The notes: generated by a model from the letters alone, not told the origin. 5,526 bases of DNA from Trichodesmium sp. MAG_R04 (GCA_023356515.1 JAKQYG010000294.1:1-5526); one strand, 5' to 3'; counted from the first letter of the stretch, positions 1-5,214 are shown. Numbers and translations are program-made.

Positions 1-1317
1 CCGTCTCTCAATAGCTTCTAACTCCACTGGTTTAGAAGTAATTTCCATTTTTAATTGAGCAGCAGCTTCATCTACCAAGTCGATCGCCTTATCTGGCAAA
101 AAGCGATCAGAAATATAACGGTTAGACAAAGTGGCAGCAGCAACTAAAGCAGAATCAGTAATTTGCACACCATGATGAGTTTCGTAGCGGTTTTTCAACC
201 CCCGCAGAATAGAAATAGTATCCTCCACACTGGGCTGACCAACCTCGACTTTTTGAAACCGACGTTCCAAAGCAGCATCTTTTTCTATTTGTTTGCGATA
301 TTCATCAATAGTTGTTGCACCAATACAACGCAGTTCTCCACGAGCAAGCATTGGTTTCAGTAGGTTGCCCGCATCTACACCAGAACCAGAAGCACCACTT
401 GAACCTACCCCAACAACCGTATGTAACTCATCAATAAAGAGAACTATTTGACCGTCGGAATGGGTAACTTCTCGCAAAACTGATCTGAGGCGTTCTTCAA
501 ATTCTCCCCTAAACTTTGCCCCCGCAATAAGACTACCCATATCAAGACTAATAAGTTGACGTTCTTTAAGAGACTCCGGTACATCACCATTAACAATACG
601 TTGAGCTAGACCTTCTGCGATCGCTGTTTTTCCCACTCCTGGTTCCCCAATAAGTACAGGATTATTTTTTGTCCGACGAGATAGACAACTAACCACCCGC
701 CGAATTTCTTCATCTCTGCCAATAACTGGGTCAAGTTTACCTGCTTTAGCTAACTCTGTTAGATCACGCCCATATTTTGCTAAAGCATCATAAGTAGCTT
801 CCGAGTTTTGGTCTTCGACTTTACTGCTACCTCGCAATGTTTTAATAGTTGCCTCTAGTTCTTCAAATTCAACTTGTGAAGTCATTTGGGGGCGTTCAAA
901 ACCAGGGCGGCTTGGTAGTTGGGGGGTACCACCACCAATAAATTTATTACCCAAACGTTTATCTTGGTGAAAAGCGAGTAAAAGGTGCTCAACAGCAATA
1001 AATTTATCTTCCCATTTTTCTCTAGCTTCATCAGCAAGGTCCAGAAGAATTTCTAGACCTTGCCCTAGATAGAGATGTTCTATACTACCAACTTTAGGTT
1101 GGCGTTTAACAAAAGCATCCACTTGTTGCAGGAGGCGTTCTGGTCCTATACCAGCACGGCTTAAAATTTTATTAGCTGTGCCTTGTTGTTCTAGAAGGGC
1201 AACAATTAGGTGTTCTACTTCTAGTTGTTGATTTTGGTAGCGTTTAGCAACATCTTGGGATTTTACAATAGCATCCCAGGCTTGTTCTGTAAATTTGCTT
1301 GGGTCAGTTGGCTGCAT
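1..1317 (-). CDS. clpB: ATP-dependent chaperone ClpB (Hsp100 disaggregase), N-terminal 439 residues; 3' part outside window
   Basis: ClpB is a cytoplasmic hexameric AAA+ machine that pulls polypeptides out of aggregates together with DnaK/DnaJ/GrpE. The visible part starts MQPTDPSKFTEQAW, a typical cyanobacterial ClpB start. It holds the double-repeat N domain (about 1-160), a linker, and the first nucleotide-binding domain. Visible motifs are Walker A GEPGVGKT at 224-231, Walker B IVLFIDE at 291-297, sensor-1 region GATT at 333-336 and arginine-finger region ERRF at 351-354. The frame is still open at the edge near the start of the coiled-coil middle domain; full ClpB is about 870 residues. 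Two oddities are a Gly/Pro-rich insertion of about 17 residues around 127-147 and Phe269 in the pore loop AKFRGEFEER, where E. coli ClpB has Tyr251. From memory, the N-terminus resembles cyanobacterial ClpB2 more than ClpB1; this paralogue call is tentative. No clear Shine-Dalgarno precedes the ATG. ClpB identity is near certain. Confidence 0.97.
   Translation of the reverse strand, partial: MQPTDPSKFTEQAWDAIVKSQDVAKRYQNQQLEVEHLIVALLEQQGTANKILSRAGIGPERLLQQVDAFVKRQPKVGSIEHLYLGQGLEILLDLADEAREKWEDKFIAVEHLLLAFHQDKRLGNKFIGGGTPQLPSRPGFERPQMTSQVEFEELEATIKTLRGSSKVEDQNSEATYDALAKYGRDLTELAKAGKLDPVIGRDEEIRRVVSCLSRRTKNNPVLIGEPGVGKTAIAEGLAQRIVNGDVPESLKERQLISLDMGSLIAGAKFRGEFEERLRSVLREVTHSDGQIVLFIDELHTVVGVGSSGASGSGVDAGNLLKPMLARGELRCIGATTIDEYRKQIEKDAALERRFQKVEVGQPSVEDTISILRGLKNRYETHHGVQITDSALVAAATLSNRYISDRFLPDKAIDLVDEAAAQLKMEITSKPVELEAIERR
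617..624. repeat. HIP1 octamer GCGATCGC inside clpB
   Basis: This is an exact GCGATCGC palindrome within the clpB coding region, just downstream of the Walker A codons. HIP1 is over-represented in many cyanobacterial genomes, so it supports the taxonomic placement. It has no gene-specific role that I can see. Confidence 0.85.
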
Positions 1318-1420
1318 TTGAACTATTTTAAATTTTTTTCTTTAAGATTTTTTCTGGTACAGCACTTACGAATAATGAGGAATGTTTAAATAGTTTTGTA
1401 GAATAGGAATTTTACCTATC

Positions 1421-1500
1421 GGGACTTACACAAAAAATAGTAAAAAATAGGCTAAAATATAGACGCTCAGAGGCTTTGACCTCTACAATGTGTAAGTTCC
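1421..1500. mobile_element. MITE-like element with 12-bp imperfect terminal inverted repeats
   Basis: GGGACTTACACA (1421-1432) and TGTGTAAGTTCC (1489-1500) are inverted repeats matching at 11 of 12 bases, and they delimit an 80-bp segment with no coding capacity. Inside is a 5-bp hairpin AGAGG/CCTCT (1469-1473 with 1480-1484). GGACTTAC(G/A)CA-like ends recur in cyanobacterial intergenic DNA and small transposable elements, to my knowledge. No clear target-site duplication is visible, so the element may be an old relic or may not be mobile. It lies about 100 bp upstream of clpB and could influence its promoter. Confidence 0.45.
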
Positions 1501-1591
1501 ACTATTCGTTTTTTTTTGCAGGCGTAGCAGTCGCCAGGGCGCTTAGAACATTCTCACCTCTCTCAAATTTGGTCCGTGCTGCGAATTTAAC

Positions 1592-1622
1592 TTCTAATTT
1601 CTGGTTTCTAAGTTCTGACTTC
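1592..1622. repeat. Degenerate heptamer tandem repeat (STRR-like)
   Basis: On the plus strand the units are TTCTAAT, TTCTGGT, TTCTAAG and TTCTGAC, then a partial TTC: four full 7-bp units with consensus TTCTRRN. On the minus strand they read as NYYAGAA words. Short tandemly repeated heptamers are a known feature of filamentous cyanobacterial genomes. The strict 7-bp period, with variation confined to the last three positions, suggests a decaying array in non-coding DNA. Confidence 0.5.
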
Positions 1623-1707
1623 AGCTATAGGATATCCACCCCACTTATATTTATCCCACCTCTCAGCAATGCCTAATTTTTTAATTAATACTAGCTGTGA
1701 CTACTTT

Positions 1708-2109
1708 TTATAAGCTGCTATTGCGAGTATCTAACTGAATTAACTCTACTTTATATCCATTTGGGTCTTCTATAAAAGCAATAACTGTAGAACCATGTTT
1801 CATTGGCCCTGGTTCCCTAGTAACTTTGCCTCCTTTTGCTCTTATTTTTTCACAAGTGCTATAAATATCATCAATACCCAAGGCAATATGGCCATAAGCA
1901 TTGCCCAAATCGTATTTATCAGTACCCCAATTATAGGTCAGTTCTAATGCTGTATTGTCTGACTCATTGCCATAACCAACGAAGGCCAGAGTAAATTTGC
2001 CACCAGGATAGTCTTTTTGGCGTAGTAGTTTCATACCAAGGATATCACAGTAGAAGTTTAAAGATTCTTCTAAGTTATTGACTCGCAGCATGGTGTGTAA
2101 TAATCGCAT
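1708..2109 (-). CDS. gloA: Lactoylglutathione lyase (glyoxalase I), nickel type
   Basis: The enzyme converts the hemithioacetal of methylglyoxal and glutathione to S-lactoylglutathione, the first step of cytoplasmic methylglyoxal detoxification. The protein has 133 residues, close to the 135 of E. coli GloA. It shows the two-repeat vicinal-oxygen-chelate fold pattern: HTMLRVNNLEESLNFY at the start and GHIALGIDDI beginning repeat two. All four metal ligands fall at the E. coli positions: His5, Glu56 (in ALELTYNWG), His74 (in YGHIALG) and Glu122 (in YKVELIQ). The short form without eukaryotic-type inserts fits the Ni/Co-activated class rather than the Zn class. The ATG is supported by AAGGAG (2116-2121) six bases upstream. 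The gene is monocistronic by spacing, with about 390 bp to clpB downstream. Confidence 0.96.
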   Translation of the reverse strand: MRLLHTMLRVNNLEESLNFYCDILGMKLLRQKDYPGGKFTLAFVGYGNESDNTALELTYNWGTDKYDLGNAYGHIALGIDDIYSTCEKIRAKGGKVTREPGPMKHGSTVIAFIEDPNGYKVELIQLDTRNSSL

Positions 2110-2163
2110 TGTCGACTCCTTATTTTGTCGTGTGGAATTTAGGATTTAAAGCCTTGCCTGAAA

Positions 2164-2192
2164 ATTATAAATACATATTACACAAAATACAA
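2164..2192 (-). promoter_or_regulatory. Candidate sigma70-type promoter of gloA
   Basis: Reading leftwards, TTGTAT (2192-2187) and a perfect TATAAT (2169-2164) are separated by 17 bp. This would start transcription near 2157 and leave a leader of about 48 nt containing the gloA Shine-Dalgarno. The -35 box matches at only 3 of 6 positions and the region is AT-rich, so a chance match is possible. Confidence 0.4.
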
Positions 2193-2256
2193 ACTATTAT
2201 AAAAAAAAATAATTAGGGGCTCTCACCGAAATTCTTCATTAAAAAAACATTTGTAG

Positions 2257-2411
2257 TATTTTCGTGTTGCAGAATCTGGGTTACAAGCCCAAGTTCAAGG
2301 TTCCAGAAATAATTTTTTAAACTTCCCGCTTTAGCAGGAGATGCTGAATATACCTGTCAAAGTATAGAGTGTGGGCAACTAGAAAACTTCAACAGCTATA
2401 GCTATGACTGA
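2257..2411 (+). pseudogene. Frameshifted, 5'-truncated coding remnant of unknown function
   Basis: Two plus-strand frames read like protein and abut at the T run 2313-2318. The upstream piece (from 2257) reads YFRVAESGLQAQVQGSRNNF. The downstream piece starts FFKLPALAGDAEYTCQSIEC and ends NFNSYSYD before TGA at 2409-2411. Adding one T to the run fuses them into about 50 codons with no stop. No start codon or ribosome binding site is visible, and TAG (2254-2256) lies directly upstream. The simplest reading is the decayed 3' end of a gene that has lost its front. I do not recognise the family. It is antisense to gloA and the basic protein gene. A chance run is possible, but the amino-acid mix is unlike the surrounding AT-rich spacer. 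Confidence 0.35.
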
Positions 2412-2491
2412 TAACTGAAGATACTTACTATTATTGAATTGTAAATTGTCAAAATAAGATATCCAATAATCTTTTTCACTTCTATTTCTTT

Positions 2492-2950
2492 TTAATATTT
2501 ATGGCTATTAGACTTCTCTAATTTAAGTTTTCTTTCAGCTACAGCTTCGTCAATTTTTTTGACTCCTTCTAGTGAGATTAGCGACTTACATTGATTCACT
2601 AAAATCTGCCAATTAAGTAATGTTTGAATGGAGTTAGAATCCTCTATTTTTTTTACATAAAACTGTGCCCAAAACTTAGGTACATACTTTTGCTTTCTAG
2701 TTTTTATTCGTTTTCGCCATTTAGCAAAATCTGCTTTTCTTGGTGGTTCTACCCCTATAACTGGTGGCATATCTGCATAACTAACAAACCTACTTTTTCC
2801 TTTCCCTACAACATGAATTACATATTGCCAACAACTAATTTGATAGATATTCTCCCATTGAATTCCTAAATGAAATGATAATGCATCTCTAGTTACAAAT
2901 CTACCTAAAGGATGAGCATAAGTATATCTATTTTTCATACTTCTTTTCAT
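2492..2950 (-). CDS. Hypothetical basic protein, 152 residues
   Basis: I do not recognise this protein. It has about 30 Lys/Arg against 12 Asp/Glu. The basic residues are concentrated at 71-88 (RKADFAKWRKRIKTRKQK, ten Lys/Arg), followed by the aromatic stretch YVPKFWAQFYVKK. The N-terminal half is mixed alpha/beta in appearance (YTYAHPLGRFVTRDALSFHLGI, then QISCWQYVIHVVG). The last 45 residues look helical and charged (EGVKKIDEAVAERKLKLEK). There is no signal peptide or membrane segment, so it is probably cytoplasmic. The charge would suit nucleic-acid binding, which is inference only. ATG at 2950 is chosen because it is furthest upstream; Met5 (2938) is an alternative, since neither has a strong Shine-Dalgarno. 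A consensus -35 box upstream supports a live gene. It sits alone between large spacers. Confidence 0.75.
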   Translation of the reverse strand: MKRSMKNRYTYAHPLGRFVTRDALSFHLGIQWENIYQISCWQYVIHVVGKGKSRFVSYADMPPVIGVEPPRKADFAKWRKRIKTRKQKYVPKFWAQFYVKKIEDSNSIQTLLNWQILVNQCKSLISLEGVKKIDEAVAERKLKLEKSNSHKY

Positions 2951-3018
2951 AAAATATACCTGAAGGTTAAATATATTATTGTGGCCTGATTCTTTTATCT
3001 ATATTGGTTAATACTTAT

Positions 3019-3048
3019 ATATTAAAGAATACTTGGCTATTGTGTCAA
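3019..3048 (-). promoter_or_regulatory. Candidate sigma70-type promoter of the basic protein gene
   Basis: Reading leftwards, a perfect TTGACA (3048-3043) is followed after 18 bp by TAATAT (3024-3019, 4 of 6 matches to TATAAT). Transcription would begin near 3012, giving a leader of about 60 nt before the ATG at 2950. The consensus -35 at the right distance and orientation makes this the most convincing promoter in the window. Confidence 0.5.
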
Positions 3049-3186
3049 CATATGGAGTAAGGTAATTTTTTACGAAAAAAATAGATAATATAGCCTTAGA
3101 CATAAGTCTTAATTTAAAAGGCAAAAGTAATAAGTTATAACATTTTCAAATGAGATATAATACTGAACCCACTTACTATAATAAAT

Positions 3187-3270
3187 ATGGATATAAATCT
3201 ACATTTAAAACCTAAAAATAAAGATTATAGTGTGAAGCTTCTTGACAATTTAGCTAAATTGCCTGACTAA
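3187..3270 (+). other. Doubtful 27-codon ORF
   Basis: ATG at 3187 opens a frame MDINLHLKPKNKDYSVKLL ending at TAA 3268-3270. A TATAAT word lies at 3156-3161, 26 bp upstream, but there is no proper -35 and no Shine-Dalgarno. The opening MDINLHLKP resembles the first strand of small cyanobacterial antitoxin-like proteins; that similarity is from memory and weak. It is as likely to be chance or a truncated remnant as a gene. Confidence 0.15.
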
Positions 3271-3386
3271 TAATAGAGGCTATAATCTATCTTCTTAAAA
3301 GAATCTATAAATCAATTTTTCAATCATCAGTTTGGTATAGGTTCAAGACTTATCATTAAGTTATTTGAAACTTTTGACGTATTGTT

Positions 3387-3572
3387 TTGTTAAGCGACAT
3401 CATAAATTTTGATTGTTCAACAATAGATTTAACAAAAAAAAATAATATAGCTTATACTCAAAAGACAAATTTATGTGATATCTCTGAACGCCGATGTTTA
3501 TTAGCTAGGTCTACAGAAGAAGAAAAGTTATTATCTTTATTAAAAGAAGAATGGAAGTATATATTCTTGTAG
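3387..3572 (+). pseudogene. Possible coding remnant, 61 codons, TTG start
   Basis: Only the last 30 or so codons look protein-like: DISERRCLLARSTEEEKLLS then LLKEEWKYIFL, ending at TAG 3570-3572. The first half is AT-driven sequence of the kind any spacer would give, and the TTG start has no Shine-Dalgarno. It could be the end of a decayed gene of unknown function; a real small gene or chance are alternatives. It converges with lipA, whose stop lies 41 bp away. Confidence 0.25.
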
Positions 3573-3612
3573 ACAGAGCCAGAATGTTCTAGCAGTTATT
3601 CCTTAAATAATT

Positions 3613-4539
3613 TTAAATACTATCTCCAGCATGATAGGAACTACGAACTAAAGGACCAGAGCGAACATGAGAAAAGCCCATTTTTTTGGCAGTTACCCCA
3701 AGATGCTCAAATTCTTCTGGTGTCCAATATTTTTGTACAGGCAAATGTGCGAGTGAAGGTCGCATATACTGACCTAAAGTGATGCGATCGCATCCTACTT
3801 TTCTCAAATCTATCATTGCTTCTACCACTTCAGTTTCAGTTTCTCCATGTCCTAACATTAAACCAGACTTAGTAGGAATACAGGGGTTTAGCTCCTTAAC
3901 AATTCGCAATACATTAAGTGATCGCTCATACTTGGCCCCACGACGGACCATGCCTTGCAACCTAGAAATAGTTTCAATGTTATGGTTATAACAAGCTGGT
4001 TCAGCATTAACCACAACCTCAATTCGTCTTCTTTGCCGTTCAGCTAGAGAAATAGACAGCTTGTCGGCCCCCATTCCATGCTGACCACCCCAAAAATCAG
4101 CAGTCAAAACCTCTATTTTCGTCTCTGAGTTCCGTTCCCTAATAGCCATAATTGTTGCCACAAAACAACTAGCACCACCATCAGGCAAATCATCTCTAGC
4201 TACAGAAGTCAGTACCACATACTCCAAACCCAATAATTCTACAGCTTCTGCTACTTTTTGAGGTTCTTCTGGGTCTAAAGACATGGGAGGGTGACCCTTA
4301 TCCACTTGACAAAAAGCACAAGACCTGGTGCAAGTAGGGCCCATTAGCAAAAAAGTAGCAGTTTTTTGGGCATAACATTCTCCTCGGTTGGGACAGCGAC
4401 CTTCCTCACAAATTGTATAGAGCTGACGCTGCTTTATAATTTTTTGTACAGTAGAAATATCACTAACTTTGCCCAAAGAAGGCCGTAGCCACTTTGGCAT
4501 ACTCTGAATTTGGGCTTTCATCTTAATTTGATTGAGCAT
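3613..4539 (-). CDS. lipA: Lipoyl synthase, cyanobacterial LipA2-like paralogue
   Basis: LipA is a radical SAM enzyme that inserts two sulfurs into protein-bound octanoyl groups, making the lipoyl cofactor of 2-oxoacid dehydrogenases and glycine cleavage H protein. All cluster ligands are visible. The auxiliary 4Fe-4S site is Cys44, Cys49 and Cys55 (CEEGRCPNRGEC), the radical SAM site is Cys70, Cys74 and Cys77 (CTRSCAFC), and RSSY at 299-302 supplies the conserved serine ligand. IPTKSGLMLGHGET and TLGQYMRPS are also family motifs. Length is 308 residues. About 16 extra residues lie around 151-172 (after VLTADFWGG) relative to E. coli LipA. The PKWLRP start, CEEGRCPNRGECYAQKT and CAFCQVDKG suggest the second cyanobacterial paralogue (LipA2) rather than the canonical copy. 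ATG 4539 gives the longest product; Met7 (4521) and Met14 (4500) are alternatives, and no strong Shine-Dalgarno decides. Confidence 0.96.
   Translation of the reverse strand: MLNQIKMKAQIQSMPKWLRPSLGKVSDISTVQKIIKQRQLYTICEEGRCPNRGECYAQKTATFLLMGPTCTRSCAFCQVDKGHPPMSLDPEEPQKVAEAVELLGLEYVVLTSVARDDLPDGGASCFVATIMAIRERNSETKIEVLTADFWGGQHGMGADKLSISLAERQRRRIEVVVNAEPACYNHNIETISRLQGMVRRGAKYERSLNVLRIVKELNPCIPTKSGLMLGHGETETEVVEAMIDLRKVGCDRITLGQYMRPSLAHLPVQKYWTPEEFEHLGVTAKKMGFSHVRSGPLVRSSYHAGDSI
3781..3794. repeat. HIP1 octamer within a 14-bp palindrome, inside lipA
   Basis: GATGCGATCGCATC is a perfect 14-bp palindrome whose core 3784-3791 is the HIP1 octamer. It lies in the lipA codons for GCDRIT. This is the second exact HIP1 in the window and supports a cyanobacterial source. 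Confidence 0.85.
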
Positions 4540-4597
4540 TATTTTCTAGCCTTGACTTGTTTTCGACGTTGGGTAATTGTGAAAATGAAGGTTAAAT

Positions 4598-4717
4598 TCA
4601 TAAATCTCGCAACTTAAGTTTTTTGCTTCTAGCAATACTTGCTGGCAAGACCTTTACCTTTTCCATATTTATCTTAACTCCACAGTATTTCAGGGATTTA
4701 ACGACTTCTCGAATCAC
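4598..4717 (-). CDS. Possible small protein or gene remnant upstream of lipA
   Basis: A 39-codon frame runs from GTG 4717 to TGA 4598-4600, ending 58 bp before the lipA ATG on the same strand. An internal ATG (4666) gives a 22-residue version, MEKVKVLPASIARSKKLKLR plus DL. It is preceded by GGAG, 11 nt upstream of that ATG, a slightly long spacing. The upstream part reads IREVVKSLKYCGVKIN. Composition is protein-like (Val, Lys and Leu rich, few AT-driven Phe or Asn). The product would be strongly basic. I do not recognise it. It may be a small gene co-transcribed with lipA, a leader peptide, or the end of a decayed gene. Chance is not excluded at this length. Confidence 0.3.
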   Translation of the reverse strand: MIREVVKSLKYCGVKINMEKVKVLPASIARSKKLKLRDL

Positions 4718-4733
4718 TACTCACTACTAGACA

Positions 4734-4769
4734 AGTAAACTCGAATGTAATAATCTGTTACAGTTTACT
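4734..4769. other. Bulged 12-bp hairpin (36 bp inverted repeat)
   Basis: AGTAAAC (4734-4740) pairs with GTTTACT (4763-4769), and TGTAA (4746-4750) pairs with TTACA (4758-4762). The right arm is continuous and the left arm has a 5-base bulge (TCGAA), around a 7-base loop. Twelve perfect pairs in nested register is more than expected by chance. No T run follows on either strand, so it is not an ordinary terminator. It may be a regulator site or an RNA structure in the lipA leader. Confidence 0.4.
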
Positions 4770-4997
4770 ATGAGAAGCACAACATTGATTATTCTTCTTA
4801 TAAAATGCTAAATTAAGTATAGGGTAGGTCTTCGACCAATAGGTTATAATCTGCATTCTGTAAGTCAACTTGTAACATTAAACATAGTATAAAAATCCGA
4901 AAATCCATAGTTTAGCAAGTGTTTACAATATATATATCCTATTCATTAACCTTTCTTATTCGTCAAATTCTCAGGAAAAAATTTAAGTATAAATAAT

Positions 4998-5066
4998 AGA
5001 CATCTCCAGAAAAGGTTCTCAAAGCCTTACCCCGCCGTTCCAAAATCGGCATTTTGGGAGAGGTCT
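4998..5066. mobile_element. IS-end-like or MITE relic with imperfect terminal inverted repeats
   Basis: AGACATCTCCAGAAAA (4998-5013) and TTTTGGGAGAGGTCT (5052-5066) are inverted repeats. Aligned, they share AGAC, TCTCC and AAAA, with two substitutions and a one-base gap. The outer ends are flanked by AAT on both sides (4995-4997 and 5067-5069), a possible 3-bp target duplication. The 69-bp segment has no coding capacity. It contains a perfect 7-bp hairpin CCAAAAT/ATTTTGG with a CGGC loop (5040-5057). The likely origin is a miniature or internally deleted transposable element; I cannot name the family. Confidence 0.4.
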
Positions 5067-5126
5067 AATAGTGAAAAATTCAAAATAATAACTTCGTGGA
5101 TTTTTACCAAAAAATTAAGATTGGGT

Positions 5127-5159
5127 CTAAAGCTTCCCCCTTATAGGGGGACTTTTTAG
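5127..5159 (+). terminator. Terminator-like palindrome followed by T run
   Basis: TCCCCCT (5135-5141) pairs perfectly with AGGGGGA (5145-5151) around a 3-base loop, followed by C and five T (5153-5157), which is intrinsic-terminator geometry on the plus strand. The imperfect symmetry extends to 15-nt arms (5127-5141 and 5145-5159, 12 of 15 matching). No plus-strand gene is seen upstream. It could end an unannotated transcript, act as an attenuator in a long leader of the response regulator, or be one of the CCCCC/GGGGG palindromes scattered in cyanobacterial spacers. Confidence 0.45.
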
Positions 5160-5214
5160 TTAGCTTTGTTTCATGATGTTAGTTAGAACATCGAGAAATC
5201 AACACCAACTATAC

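Larger units (their letters stand above)
1318..1707. other. Intergenic gap between gloA and clpB
   Basis: This 390-bp stretch has no convincing gene. It holds the MITE-like inverted repeat (1421-1500), a poly-T tract with a short GC-rich patch of alternating GGCG/CGCC words (1510-1541), and a degenerate heptamer array (1592-1622). A second ACTTAC-containing word lies at 1363-1370. I found no strong clpB promoter and no clear terminator for gloA. Confidence 0.6.
2951..3612. other. Very AT-rich 662-bp spacer between lipA and the basic protein gene
   Basis: Apart from the minus-strand promoter (3019-3048) and two doubtful plus-strand short ORFs (3187-3270, 3387-3572), I see no gene. A 9-bp inverted repeat AGATTATAG/CTATAATCT (3222-3230 with 3280-3288) and a palindrome ATTGTTCAACAAT centred on 3418 are present. 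Both are of the size expected by chance in such AT-rich DNA. No lipA terminator is evident. Confidence 0.5.

Noticed and set aside
163..363. Plus-strand open frame inside clpB
   Set aside because: It is antisense to conserved ClpB codons; the frame is a shadow with no independent support.
1476..1676. Plus-strand open frame of 66 codons
   Set aside because: It begins inside the MITE-like element, runs through a poly-T tract and the heptamer repeats, and has no ribosome binding site or family resemblance.
2276..2292. Hairpin TGGGTT-ACA-AGCCCA considered as a regulatory structure
   Set aside because: It is short, contains a G-U pair and falls inside the coding remnant, so it needs no separate explanation.
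2394..2403. Perfect palindrome AGCTATAGCT
   Set aside because: Ten bases only, inside the remnant's Ser-Tyr codons, with no promoter or gene start in a fitting position.
2624..2869. Plus-strand open frame of 81 codons over the basic protein gene
   Set aside because: Its Phe/Tyr/Ser-rich composition is what the complement of a Lys-rich gene gives, and it has no ribosome binding site.
3337..3353. tRNA T-arm-like hairpin ATAGG-TTCAAGA-CTTAT
   Set aside because: No matching acceptor, D or anticodon arms can be formed upstream, so it is a chance resemblance.
3779..3991. Plus-strand open frame inside lipA
   Set aside because: It is antisense to conserved LipA motifs and is a shadow frame.
4708..4746. 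Direct repeats CTCGAAT (4708-4714 and 4740-4746) and TCACTAC twice (4714-4727)
   Set aside because: Seven-base repeats of this kind are expected by chance in 774 bp of biased sequence; not a CRISPR or iteron array.
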